This document shows, piece after piece, positions 11,371 through 22,820 of a stretch of 64,000 nt of DNA. Position 1 is the stretch's first letter. The number at the start of each line of letters is the position of its first letter. The translations under genes were made by a program, and so were the position numbers. Source of the DNA: Heterohyrax brucei (lineage: Eukaryota > Chordata > Mammalia > Hyracoidea > Procaviidae); assembly GCA_028571685.1 (NCBI GenBank), contig CM053143.1:50027208-50091207 (forward strand), in the 5' to 3' direction. The notes beneath the pieces are model-generated. The model had not been told where the DNA came from and made no database searches. It was given only the letters and a program-made list of their open reading frames with translations.

Positions 11371-11593
11371 TTGTGCGCCATCAAGTTGATTTCCAGCTCA
11401 TGCCACTGAGTTGATTCTGACTCATGGTAAACCCATAGAACGGAGTGGAATTTCCCCATTGTTTTTCCTGGACTATAGTCTCTAAAGGAGCGTATCACTA
11501 GGTCTTTTTCACACAGAAGCACTCGTGAGTTGGAATAACCAATGTTTTCGATAGCATCTGAGCACTTAACCACTGCACCACCAAGGCTTCTCT
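11371..11593 (-). repeat. AfroSINE, inverted partner
   Basis: Antisense copy: GAGTTGATTCTGACTCATGG near the left, and CTTAACCACTGCACCACCA with AAGGCTTCT at the right (head). With 11252-11370 it forms an inverted pair. Confidence 0.8.
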
Positions 11594-13151
11594 AAAAACA
11601 TACAGTTACAAACTAATGAATGTTCTTTAGGAAAATCATAGGACATCCTAAGAACCTGGAGAGACCTGACTTTGTTTAAATTAATGGTAAGAGAAGATAT
11701 CCCTGTAGAAGCAATAATTGAGTTCTAAAAGATGACCATAAATAATTTTTAAAAGTAAGAGAGGAAAGAGTATTCCAGGAACAGGGAAGTAGAGGGACAA
11801 TATAGGTTTAAAAAAAAGGGAGAGAAGGAATAACACACTTTAAGCTTAGCAGTTAGACAGGGCCAGGTTATCATTGAAAGACCGTAGAGCAAGGCTGATC
11901 AAATTTTTCCAAATAGTGATGGACAGTTAACTAGGTAAGGCAGAGTCTGAAAATGACATAGATGTGAAGATCAGTTTTTAGCATATGTGTGTGAGAGAAA
12001 GAGACAGATGCTGACAGACCAGAATTTTTTTCACCCGAGATGTCAGAACTGGTCTTCCCTGGAGGAAGTAGAGATTGAGGCAAGGAAGGAGGAGGAACAA
12101 AGCCAAATTTAAATTTGCAAAATCCAGTTATTCAAAGATTATTAGAGTAGCATCAGGAATCAAGGAACCTCAGGAGGCTTGCACAGCAGTACACCACACA
12201 AAATTAATAAATCCACAGTGTTTTTTCCATTGCCTGAATTCATAAAGTCTTACCTTTCTACATGTAAGCTATGTGAGAAAGCCAACTGAAGAGTTTCCGT
12301 AAACATGTTCCATTTAGCAGAGGTGATGAAGGCAGGTTGTTTATAGCTATAGTTGTTTTTAATGCACATTAATTTAAAAATATCATGATAGGTATTCTTT
12401 ATATTTCTTTAGTGTAGCAAAGCTCAGGTGGCCTGCAATTACACAACAGAAGTCAGATGACCTTGTAGCCTGTCTCCACCGGGATTTTTCATCTGAACTG
12501 TATAACATAGGAGATGATTTCTCAGTTGTTCCAAAGATGGTTCATAGGTAGTTCCATTCTAAATATACAGGAGAGAAGATAATTCATTGGATACACTGAG
12601 TGCCTTAGGTCATTTCTCTCCCAGCATCCCAGTTGAAAGGCTGCTGACGTATTCAAACAGCATTTCCATGTGTGTTCATTCTTCAGAAATAACTGAAAAC
12701 ATTTCCATGAAAGATTCTAAAACTCAATATATGACTTTTTTTTCTCTCTCAAAAAGAGTATACATCATTCATTGATAGTGTCCTGGAAATAGTAAAGAAG
12801 TTCTTGAGTAACTTACAGAGAGAATGGACACTGTACATGGATTCTGACAACAGAAAAGGGTACAGTTCTATGTTTGAGAGTAAATGTTTTCCTACTGATA
12901 TTTGAAGGTATCAATGAGAAAATGTTGCAGAAAATTGTAATCCATCATAATTCTAGTCTTTCTAAATTTACATTTTAATGTAGAACAAATCTTTGTATTG
13001 AAGACAAATTGTAAAGCTAATTTCTTACATAGATTTTTTCATCCACACATTTCTGTGTCTCAGACAACACAATGAATTATTTCTTTTGTATATATTATTG
13101 ATCTTTATCTTTCTTAGACTTAAAAAAATATATATTCTTTTTATTTCTTAG
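11594..13151 (+). other. SCLT1 intron, mostly unassigned
   Basis: 11640-11990 resembles the old interspersed repeat seen at 13905-14280 and 53560-55370 (AGAGTATTCCAGGAACAGGG). The rest, to the exon 4 acceptor at 13151, is AT-rich with nothing named. Confidence 0.4.
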
Positions 13152-13348
13152 ATCAGTAAAATGGAACATGAGTTTTCCATAAAGCAACATGGATTTGAAG
13201 TGCAACTGAGAGAGATGGAAGACAGTAATAGAAGGTCCACTGTTGAACTGAGACATCTCCTGGTGACCCAGCAGAAGGCAGCCAGTAGGTGGAAAGACGA
13301 AACAAAAAAGCTTACTGAAAGTGCAGAAATTAGGATCAGTAATCTAAA
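13152..13348 (+). CDS. SCLT1: SCLT1 internal exon 4 of window
   Basis: 197 bp, starts in phase 0 and ends in phase 2. Acceptor TTTTTATTTCTTAG, donor AA/GTAAGT. The peptide starts ISKMEHEFSIKQHGFEVQLR, continues EMEDSNRRSTVELRHLL and ends KLTESAEIRISNLK. This matches the remembered penultimate coiled-coil block of SCLT1. The next family block (beginning SELSRQK) was looked for over the remaining 50 kb and not found, so the following intron exceeds 50 kb. Confidence 0.88.
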
Positions 13349-13497
13349 GTAAGTTTGCTGTTATTTAACTCGTTTTACAGAAGAAATTATTTAACTTAGA
13401 ATTGAATGTTCTTGTATTCTTTTTATAAAACATATAATTCTGGACCTTATATTGTATAAATTAAGCACATATATATGTAAACTGCTGTGAAAGACAC

Positions 13498-13704
13498 CCA
13501 AGTCCCTGGGTGTTCCAAAGAGTTAACACATTCGGCTACGACCCAAAAGGTGGGTCATTTAGGTTTATCCGGAAGCGCCTCTGAAGAAAGGCCTGATAGC
13601 CTGCTTTCAAAACACAGCCATTCAAAACCCTGCAGAGCACAGTTCTCTTGTAGCATATATGGTGTCACTATGAGTCAGAGTTAGCTTCATGGCACTGGCT
13701 TTTA
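13498..13704 (+). repeat. AfroSINE, long variant
   Basis: Begins AAGTCCCTGGGTGTTCC about 150 bp after the exon 4 donor, carries GAAAGGCCTGATAGCCTGC and CAGAGCACAGTTCTCTTG, and ends ATGAGTCAGAGTTAGCTTC. Confidence 0.82.
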
Positions 13705-13904
13705 TCCAAGTTATTGAGTGTTCTGAGCCAAAAATAGTTTTGTATTTTTTTAATAAATTTTATGTATATTCTACAAAATACAATAATTTTTATTGTTCAT
13801 GGCAGTTTAAAATCTTATTACTATTTTGGTATAGGTTTAGTATATATGATGTTTTACTCTTGCAATAGAGTCTGTTTGGCCCTTAGAGCTTAAAATGTTT
13901 ACTT

Positions 13905-14280
13905 TCTGATCCTTTAAGGAAAAGTGTGCCTGGTAAGGACTTGTATGAGATACAAAGCTGTATAAAAAGCTTTGAACAAAGTAATATAATCATATTTAAG
14001 TGTTCAAGGATGACTTTGACTGCTATATAAAGAAGAGATTGTAGGAGAACAAGGATAGAAAAAGGGACAAGAGACCATTGCTATACTAGTCCAAGTGTAA
14101 GAGGATAGTGGCTTGAACTAAGGTGTAAAGGGGTAGGAAATAATCAAAAAAAGTTTGCTTTGGGTCATGTTAAGTATGAGCTGCTTAAAAGGCATTTAAG
14201 GGGAGAATATCAACGAGTAAGTTGAGTATGTAAGTATGATGTTCAGGAGTGAGAGTGAAAGAGGAGCTATATTTGACAGT
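13905..14280 (+). repeat. Old unnamed interspersed repeat (family X)
   Basis: Shows the signature order of a mammal-wide repeat I know but cannot name safely: loss-rich AAGCTTTGAACAAAGTAATA, TTTGACTGCTATATAAAG, CATTGCTATACTAGTCCAAG, GGCTTGAACTAAGGTG, GGTCATGTTAAGTATGAGCT. Related copies lie at 43965-44190, 44780-44960, 53530-53750 and 54556-55370. Confidence 0.5.
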
Positions 14281-14488
14281 CATTAACATATACATGATTT
14301 GGAAAACCTTCAGGTGATTGCATATAGAAAAGGAGCTGTTTGAGGACTGACTTCCAAAATTTAAAGTTTAGGTGAAAGCTACTGAGAAAACAGTATCTAG
14401 AGAAGCAGAAATCAAGACAGAATGGTTTCAGAAAGTTTTGTTTTGTTTTTTCGTTTCCAAAGAGAGAAGAATAAACAAATAATAAAGC

Positions 14489-14538
14489 AAACCAAACCAA
14501 ATCCACTGCCTTTGAGTCATTTCCGACTCATAAATAAT
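14489..14538 (-). repeat. AfroSINE tail fragment
   Basis: AACCAAACCAAATCCACTGC followed by GAGTCATTTCCGACTCATA, the antisense tail of the SINE; the rest is missing. Confidence 0.75.
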
Positions 14539-14599
14539 AGATAGTATTTATGGGGTATTTACTGCATGCATAGTTAAAACAACTGTTATTCAAATTTAC

Positions 14600-17305
14600 A
14601 CATAAACCACTAATGCCAAAGATGAAGAGTCTGAAGATTTTTGCCAACTTCTACAATCTGAAATTGATCACACATGCAATAAAGATGGATTGATAACTAC
14701 TCGTGACTGGAATATAAAAGTTCAAAATAAAGAAGAATCAGTAGTTTGAAAATATGGCCTTGGTGATAGAAATGACGTTGGAGAGTACATGATAGAATTC
14801 CTTAAGACCACTGACTTGTTCATTGAAAATACCTTTTTTTAGCACACACAGAGATTATACATGTGGACCTTGCTGTGTGGAATATACAGGAATCAAATGA
14901 ACAACAGATTATGAAGAAGCTCAGTATTATCAGTCAGAACAAGGCCAGGGGCCAGCTGTAGAACAGATCGTTAATTGCTCTTGTACAAGTTCAAGTTGAA
15001 GCTGAAGAAAATTAAAACTATTCCACGACAACCAAAGTAGAACCTTGAGTATATACGACCTGAATGTAAAGACCATCCCAAGAATAGATTTGACATATTG
15101 AGCACTAATGACTGAAGATCAGATAATTGTGAAATGATATTGAGGACTTCAGACAAGAAGAAAGCAAGAGATCATTAAAAAGATAGGAAAGAAAGATATG
15201 ACCAGAAGAGATTGTGAAACCTGCTTTTGAAAGTAGAATAGCTAGAGTGAAAGGAAGAAATTAAGAACCTCAAGGGCTGAACAGACGATTTCAGAGGATG
15301 ACTCAAGAAGATCAAGTTCAAAGACGTGGAGTTAGAAAACCAAAAGAGAAAAACACACTTAGCATTTCTCAAGGTGAGAAACAGAAGAAAAAGTTGCAGT
15401 ATTGAAGGTTTCTCCAGTATCAAAAGAAGATGGAAAGAATATACAGACTCACTGTATCCAAATAAAAAAAAATTGGTTGATTTGCAACCATTTCAGGAGG
15501 TAGCATAATATCAAGAACAATGATACTGAAGGAAGAAGTCTAATGCACTGAAAACGTTGGCAAAAGATAAGGCTTCAGGAAATGACAGAATATCAGTTGA
15601 AATGTTTCAACAAGCATGCAGCGCACGAAGTGCTCACTGGTCTGTGCCAAGAAATTCAGAAGGCAGCTACCTAACCAACCAACTGGAAGAGATCAATATT
15701 CATGCCTATTGCAAAGAGAGGTGATCCAAAGAAGTGTGAAAATTATTGAACAGTATCATTAATATCACATGCAAGTGAGATTATGCCAAAGATAATTTAA
15801 AATGGTTGCAGGAGTATATCCACAGGGAACTGCCAGAAATTCAAGCTAGAGGAGGAGATAGAACCAGGGGCATCATTGCTGAAGTCAGAAGGAAGTTGGC
15901 TGAAAGCAGAGAATACCAGAAAGATTTTACCTATGTTTTATTGAGTATGCAAAAGCATTTGACTCTGTGAATCATAACAAATTATGGATAACATTGCAAA
16001 GAATAAGAATTCCAGAATACCTGATTAGTAATTAAAACCTGTAATATACAGGTGACAACCTTGCTTGCTGAAAGTGAAGAGTATTTGAAGCAATTACTGA
16101 TGAAGATCAAATACTACAGCCTTCAGTATGGATTATTCTGTAACCTAAATGAAAATCTACTCACAACTAGATAAATAAGCAGTATCATGATAAATGGAGA
16201 AAATATTGTATTTGTCAAGGATGTCATTTTACTTCAATCTGCAATCAATGCTTGTAGAAGCAGCACGCAGGAAACCAAATGATGTATTACAAGGTCTGAC
16301 AATTAAGTCTGCGAACTTAATTGTTTGAAGTGCTATGTACTCCATCGCTGAATATCACTACGGTCACCTTCAAAGTACTCCACGTGGGAAGCTATGGACT
16401 CATGCCAGTGCCTAGTCTAAGCCTTCAAAGCAATTTTGGAACTCTTTGTGGAATGGCAAATGGTGGCAAGGTGGCAAGTTTGCAAACTTTAACTGTCTAG
16501 TTTGTGAGGGAGTTTATAACCAGTCAGCAAATAACTGTATTAGAACACCCTCCCTACTCACCTGATCTGGCTCCCAATGACTTTTTTCTTTACCTGAAGG
16601 TGAAGGAAATATTGAAAGGAAGACATTTTGATGACATTCGGGACATCAAGGGTAGTATGACAATGGCTCTGATGGGCCATTCCAGAAAAAGAGTTCCAGA
16701 ATTGCTTTGACCGGTTGGACTAGGTGCTGGCATTGGAGCATAGTTGCCCAAGGGGAGTACCTTGAAGGTGACCGTTGTGATATCCAGCAAAGGATGAATT
16801 CACAAACTTAATTGTCAATCTTTGTACATAAGTCAAATCTGCTGCAAAAGACCTTTTTATTAAAATATTAAAAAGCAAAGATACTTTGTGGACTAAGGTA
16901 TGTTGACCCAAGCATGGTATTTTCAGTTACCCAGTTTGCCTATGAAAGCTAACGTGAGTAAAGAATACCAAAGAAGAATTGATGCATTTGAATTACCTTG
17001 TTGGTGAAGAATATTGAATATACCGTGGACTACTAGGAGAATGAACAGTATCGGTCTTGAAAGAACAACCAGGATGCTCCTTAGAAGCAAGGATGGCAAG
17101 ACTTCATGTTATGTACTTTGGACGTGTTATGGGGAGGAACCAGTCCTAGGAGAAGGGTATTGTGCTTAGTAAAGTAAAATGTCAATGAAAAAGACTAAGT
17201 GGCTGCAACATGCCAACAGTGGTGAGAGTGGCTCAGGACCAAGTGGTATTTTGTTTGTTTGTATGGAGATTGCTGTGATTCAGATCTGATTCAGTGGCAC
17301 CTAAC
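14600..17305 (+). repeat. RTE/BovB-like LINE, split by a mariner
   Basis: Sense RTE ORF2 remains are readable: an endonuclease-like stretch near 14600-15300, a reverse-transcriptase stretch (near 15600-16000: ASGNDRISVEMF, then CKERGDPKKCENY, then FIEYAKAFDSVNHNKLW), and the C-terminal part after 16825 (TLWTKVC-like, then WRRILNIPW). It ends GATTCAGTGGCACCTAACAA, the RTE tail. It has many stops and deletions. The frame is interrupted at 16290-16824 by a mariner flanked by TA. RTE elements encode a single endonuclease/reverse-transcriptase protein; this copy is dead. Confidence 0.78.
16290..16824 (+). mobile_element. Deleted, fold-back mariner (Tc1/mariner)
   Basis: Terminal inverted repeats CAAGGTCTGACAATTAAGT (left) and CAAAGATTGACAATTAAGT (right, reversed) are flanked by TA at 16288 and 16825, the mariner target. 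The frame from 16504 contains HPPYSPDLAPNDFFLYLKVK, the hallmark of the mariner catalytic domain around its last acidic residue, followed by LKGRHFDDI. At 535 bp it is under half of the usual 1.3 kb. The left 165 bp is an inverted copy of the right end (CGGTCACCTTCAAAGTACTC against GAGTACCTTGAAGGTGACCG), giving a palindromic element. Confidence 0.87.
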
Positions 17306-17334
17306 AACAATGTGTGCAGTGTTCCAAGCAACTT

Positions 17335-17376
17335 GCATGAGTAAGAATAGACTCCATAGTAATGGCTTTGGTTTTT
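17335..17376 (+). repeat. AfroSINE tail fragment
   Basis: ATGAGTAAGAATAGACTCCA followed by TAGTAATGGCTTTGGTTTT is a SINE tail, directly followed by the head of another AfroSINE in the same orientation. Confidence 0.65.
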
Positions 17377-17570
17377 AGGAGCTCTGATGGTATGGTAGTT
17401 AAGTTCTCAGCTGCTGTCAGAAAGGTTGGCAGTTCAAACCCACCAGCCACTCCATGGGAAAAAATATGTAGCAGTCTGCTTCCATAAAAATTTCTGTGTG
17501 GAACATCTAGGGCAGTTCTACTCTGTCCTGTAGAATCACTGTGAGTCAATATTGGACAGCAGTGGATGAG
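17377..17570 (+). repeat. AfroSINE, long variant
   Basis: Head AGGAGCTCTGATGGTATGG, B box TTGGCAGTTCAAACCCACC, body GGGCAGTTCTACTCTGTCCT and a degraded tail. In tandem with the fragment just upstream. Confidence 0.85.
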
Positions 17571-17639
17571 TTTAGTTAATCTTTATAACAGCACTCGTAG
17601 TGGATAGTGTTATTATTTATATTTTACAGATCTCTTTTA

Positions 17640-19480
17640 AATAGTAATAAGAGTAGTTTTACTGGAGTGCAAGAAAGAAAATGTGTAGAATTCATTCAAA
17701 AGAGAAAGAGAACTGTTTACAGCTCATGATGAGGGAAGCAGTTTGGACCAACTCTTTAACACAAGTAAAAGAGTTAGATGAATTATAAAGAAATTACATC
17801 TATTAAAGGCATTAAAGAACTAACAAAGAAAAAAAATCATCTCTAGTTTGGCTGTGTTATAGGATACAAAGTTGGTATAATAGAATCAGTGAATGTAATT
17901 TACCACGTTAACTTATTGAAAAAGAAAAATCATTAGGCTTTTTCAGTAGATACTAAAAAAGCATTTGATAAAATTTAATATCTACTCATAATTTTCCGCA
18001 AAAGCTCTTAGGACACAAAAGAGTAGAATTTACTGAATTTCATAAAGTTATCTATTATACAGCAAACATTGCTGTAATTGCAACATGTTGACATCCTTTT
18101 GTTTGAAGATAGTATAGATGACAAAGAAGTCCATTGTTAATGCTTTCATTCTTCTTAGTATTGGAAATCCTAATCAGTGCACTATTGCAAGAGAAAGAAA
18201 TAAAAAGTATACAAACTGGAAAGGAAGAAAAGAAGTGGCAATTTTTACAAACAACATTGTTATGTATGTAGAAAATCCCAAATAATTTGTAGGTAACATT
18301 ATAGAATAAGTTAATATAGCGAGATAATTAGATATAGTGTAAATATACAAAATCAATTATATTTCTACAAACCAGTAACAAATATTTCAAAAACAATAAA
18401 ATTTACTGTAACATCAAAAATATCAAGTATTTAGCTTAATTAGTAAACAATGCTGCCTTAAACATTGTGCCCATTTAAGAACTATATGGGATCAAATTGA
18501 CAACAGCAACTCAAGATTAGATAGGAAATGTAATGGACAGTAAATTTTTGTGACTGGAGAAGAAACAATTTAGAAAAGGAGGATAAGAATGGTTGCACAA
18601 CTTGAAGAATGTAATCAGTGTCACTGATTTGTACATGTATGAATTGTTGAATTGATACATGTTCTGCTGTGTCTATTTTGAAAAACAAAAAATTAATATT
18701 TTTACAAAATCAAATACCCAGGAATAACTTTAACATATCAGTAAGAATAATATACAAAATTTTAACTGATGTTACAAATTAAAGAAGATTTAATTAAACA
18801 GAAATGTGTACCATATCAATGAATGGTAAAAATCAAAGTTTTATAAAGGTGCCAGTTCTTCCCCAGACTATCTACAGATTCAGTGTAATTCTAGTCAGAA
18901 TAATAGCATACAGAGCAATACTAGAAGTGTATTGTAAAGTGAAAAAACAAGAAGTATAACCGTGTATATATTACTCTATCTTTTGTCTAAGTAGGAGGAA
19001 TATATGTGTATACATATATGTATACATAAATCATTTGCATATACACACTCATGTACACCCTGCTTAGATAAAAGGTAGAAAACTATATACATGGTTGTAC
19101 TTCTTGTATGCACACATTTATGGACACACATGGTTTTAAAAATGAGGACAATAAAATTTAAATAAATACATAAGCCAAAAAGTAAATAGCTATAAGGGAA
19201 GAAAGGACACAATGATGCAAACTAGCTTTAGTGAACTCTGTTTTGTAGACTTAGAAGTTTGACTTTGGAACTATGTAAATGTTTATATAATTATTCTTAA
19301 ACTTAAAATGGAAAAAGTATCTAAAAGTAGAGAAGTAAAATTAAACACATGAACTTAATTGTTTAGGAAGCTAATGACTTAACTACACAGATGAACTATT
19401 CCAAATAACATTAAACACAGTAAATCCCTTGTGAGTTAAATCCTAAGGATAAAAAGAACAGAGAAAAAAATCATAACCTA
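17640..19480 (+). repeat. Old L1 (L1M-type) ORF2, sense
   Basis: Reverse-transcriptase landmarks survive as DNA: TACTAAAAAAGCATTTGATA (palm region), ACATCCTTTTGTTTGAAGAT, TTGGAAATCCTAATCAGTGC, and later CTATCTACAGATTCAGTGTA. Very diverged, with deletions; a (TA/TG)n patch sits at 18990-19030. Boundaries are approximate. Confidence 0.55.
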
Positions 19481-20150
19481 TTTTAACAGTCATGTTGTTA
19501 GTGATAAAACTGATATTATTATTATGAATCTTATAGGATAAAACAGTTGAGTAATTATTATAAATAACAGATATTCAGCATAAGGAACGTATGTAAAGTA
19601 TAACATTTCTACATAATGTAAAATGTAAAATTTCTACATAATATAAAAATGTCATGTAAAACTTCTGATTCTGAATTGGGAATATAAGGTATGAACTCAT
19701 GATATGATTTATTATTCACAAGCATGTATTTCCCAGTCTGTCTACTAAGAGGATCTAGAAACAATGACCAGTTCAATTGCAGTGAGGTCTCCTAAAGGAG
19801 AATCTAGAACTCCTTAGAGAAATGATTTACAGATCTGGAACAGGAAATTATAAGAGTACTATGTTATAGCAAAAAGCAAGGAAGATACCAAGATTGTTGG
19901 GGTCATGTCAAAAAGACTTGAGATGCAATTTGAATGTTAAAAACAATATCTGCAGTAAATGAAAACATATCAAAAATATATAAGATTAAAACATATTAAT
20001 AATCTGTGACTTCAAAATAGTGTTTAATAGAAGGAAAATAAACTTCCTTGGTCACCTTCACAAGGTCCTATGGAACCAATTTATTCTGAAAAACAAAGAT
20101 GAATAAAGGAAAAGAATTGGCATCTATACTACCCTTTCTGTAGTCACTAC
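19481..20150. other. Intergenic-like intron DNA, nothing recognised
   Basis: AT-rich; possible continuation of the old L1 but no landmark seen. Confidence 0.4.
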
Positions 20151-20301
20151 CGAAAACCAAACCCACTGCCTCAAGTCAATTCTGACTCATAGCGAACCTG
20201 TAGGTCAGAGTAGAAATGCTCCATAGAGTTTCTAAGAAGCACCTGGCATATTCAAGCGGCCGACATTTTGGTAACCAGGCATAGCACTACACCATTGTAC
20301 T
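20151..20301 (-). repeat. AfroSINE
   Basis: Antisense tail AACCAAACCCACTGCCTCAA and CTGACTCATAGCGAACCTGT, body CCATAGAGTTTCTAAGAAGC, and head at the right (GCATAGCACTACACCATTG). Confidence 0.87.
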
Positions 20302-20689
20302 TTATCAAATGCCGCTTGGTCTTTCCCACCATTATAGTCCTCATTTCTCAGGTTAGGGAACCAATGTGAGGATTCTGCCCTTGCTGAATGATGTATCTAT
20401 TTCCAATTATGCATTCCAGAACAGGGAAAATAACCACATGGTAAGATTATAGATGCACTGGGCCCACTCTAAGACAGCCTGAGCCAAAGTTCCATTGTCA
20501 GTCTGATCTACCTGAATCTCTCTTCTGATTGGTGAAGCCCAGTGGTTTTGTGAGCCTACCAAAATTCATCATTTAGCACCAGGTATCCAGTCATCCTGAA
20601 AATGTCTAAGTTTCCTCCTCCTCCACTCTTTTCTGCTAATTCTTCACAAATCTGTTAGAGGAAGGCCAGAAGAAACTATTTCTTTTTGG

Positions 20690-21375
20690 ATGTGTAGCAT
20701 CAAGAAAACAAAAATCCTCACAACTGAACCAGTAAGCAATATTATCATAAATGGAGAAAGGACTGAGATTGTTAAGGATTTTATTTTATTTGAGTCCACA
20801 ATCAATGTCCATGGAAGCAGAACTCAAGAAAAGATGCATTGCACTGGGAAAATCTGATGCATGGAATCTCTTTAAAATACTGAAAAGATGTCACCTTGAA
20901 GACTAAAGTGTGCCTAACCCAAGCCATGGTGTTTTCATTCACGTCATATGCATGCGAAAGATGGACAGTGAACAGAGAAGACAGAAGGGGAATTGAGGCC
21001 TTTGATTTGTGGTGTTGGAGAAGAATGTTGAGTGTACCATAAACAACAACAAGAACAAACAGATCTATTCTGGAAGAAATACAACCAGAGTGCTCTTTGG
21101 AAGCAAAAATGGCAAGATTGCGTCTTACATACTTTGGACATGTTGTCAGGAAGGATCAATCCCTGGAGAAGGACATCATACTTGGTATAGTGGAGGGCCA
21201 GGGAAAAAGAGGAAGACCCTTGACAAGATGGATTGGCACAGGGGCCACAACAATGGGCTTACTCATAAAAACCATTGTGGACATGGAGCAAGACTGGGCA
21301 GTGTTTTGTTCTGTTGTTCATAGTCACTATGAGTAGAAGCTGACTCTGAGGCACCTAACAACAGTAACAACAACA
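20690..21375 (+). repeat. RTE/BovB-like LINE 3' end
   Basis: The translated remains KKTKILTT, NIIINGERTEIVKDF and, from 21097, MARLRLTYFGHVVRKDQSLE then KRGRPLTRWIGTGAT are the conserved C-terminus of RTE ORF2. It ends with GCACCTAACAACAGTAACAA, the RTE tail, and is 5'-truncated. The last 240 bp keep one open frame, so it is less decayed than the copy at 14600. Confidence 0.85.
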
Positions 21376-21564
21376 GCATAGTCCTTTCTCAAGGAACCCG
21401 CTCCTTCTTTCATCTCTCAAAGGGCTTAGGATCCCTGAGTCTGTGAACTGGTTCAAGATGGGAAATTGGTTGAGTGGCCGTGACTCTCTCAAGTCAGACT
21501 TCTGTTCAGCAGACCTAGAACTCTTTTACTCCTGTAAACCACATAAGACTTAGTAGGCTGTCTA

Positions 21565-22820
21565 CGAGTTGTCACAACTAAGGTCATGGACTCATCTTAG
21601 GAAAAGTGCTACATAACTCATTGCTGAGTATCACTGTGGTCACCTTTGAAATACTCCCCTTGGGAAGCTGTGTACCAATGCTATCACTTAGTCCACCCTT
21701 CAAAGCAATTTTGGAACTCTTTTTCTGGAATGGCCATCAGAGCTGTCATCATAATACACTTGGTGTCTTGAATGTCATCCAAATGTCTTCCTTTTAATAC
21801 TTCCTTTATCTTTGGGTAAAGAAGAATAATAATTGTGGACCAGAGCAGGTGATTAGGGAGGATGTTTTTATACTGTTATATGTTTATTGGCTAAACATCC
21901 ATTCACAGACAGTGCCGTGTGAGCTGGTGCATTGTCATGATGCAAGAGCCATGAGTTGCTGGCAAAAAGTTCAGGTCATTTCCGTCTAACTTTTTCACAT
22001 GCCTTTACAGCACTTCTAAATAGTAAACTTGGTTAACTGTCCAGTGGTACAAATTCATAATGAACAGTCTCTCTGATATCAAAGAAGGTTAGCAACATCG
22101 TTTTGACTCTTTATTTGGACTGACAGAACTTTGTTGGTCATGGAGAATTGGCTGACTTCCATTGTGCGCTTTGACACTTTGTTTCAGGGTCGTATTGGTA
22201 CACCCGTCTTTCATCACTAGTGATAACATGGCCAAAAATGTTTTGCCTCTCCAAAAGACCTTGGCAAACTTTCACTCTCCTTTGCTTTTTTCATTGGTGA
22301 GCGTGTGAGAAAGGCACACGCCTTTCTCGTGCCAATACTGTCAGTTAAGATTTTCCTGTTTCTCTGTCAGTGTTTACGTGGTCTGCTATGCTTCTCACAG
22401 TTTTTGACATACAATTTGATGAATTTCTGCAATGTTTTCATCAGTTCTACTCTTTACTAGCCGTCCTGTCCTTTCTTCAGTAGTGATACTTTCTTTCCCC
22501 TCAGCAAACCATATAATCCATTTGTACACTGCTTTTTTTTCATGGCACTATCACCATAAACTTGGACCACCATGTCCCTGATTTCACCTCCCCTTTTGCT
22601 AGGTTTTAACAAGATGTTTAATGTTTGTTTGTTGCTCTAATTTGAGCTCTGACATTCTTGCAACAACACACCAAAACACGTAACAACAATAATGAACATC
22701 ACTCAGCAAAACACCACCACATGTTAACATGAACACAGCTGTGAGACACAGAGGTGTTTGTACAGTGCTGCCTACGTAAGCACACAGTGACAAGTTTGTG
22801 AACTTAATTGTCAGATCCTG
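21565..22820 (-). mobile_element. Mariner transposon, nearly full length, decayed
   Basis: About 1.26 kb between TA dinucleotides at 21563 and 22821. The right end, read antisense, starts CAGGATCTGACAATTAAGTT and matches the left end in 12 of 18 positions. The antisense strand carries transposase remains in several frames: MSELKLEQQTNIKHLVKT near 22600-22650 (start), a GRLVKSRTDENI stretch near 22450, VITSDERRVYQYDPETK near 22200, and LKGRHLDDIQD near 21780. Frameshifts and stops abound. Usual length for the family is 1.25-1.3 kb, so both ends are probably original. Confidence 0.87.

Larger units (their letters stand above)
2113..13348 (+). other. SCLT1: SCLT1 gene, partial: four internal exons
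   Basis: Four exons with AG acceptors and GT donors follow each other in compatible phases (0/0, 0/2, 2/0, 0/2) and give one open reading frame of 611 nt, about 204 residues. The product is hydrophilic, rich in E, K, Q and L, and reads as continuous coiled coil. I recognise it from memory as the C-terminal half of sodium channel and clathrin linker 1, which sits on centriole distal appendages, is required for cilium formation, and was first described as linking Nav1.8 to clathrin. The last 70-80 residues of the family, which should follow exon 4, are absent here, as are the 5' half, promoter and poly(A) site. The introns hold L1 and AfroSINE insertions. Strong donors (GTAAGT) follow exons 2 and 4, weaker ones (GTAAAA, GTATTT) exons 1 and 3. 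Another centrosomal coiled-coil protein is the main alternative. Confidence 0.82.
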
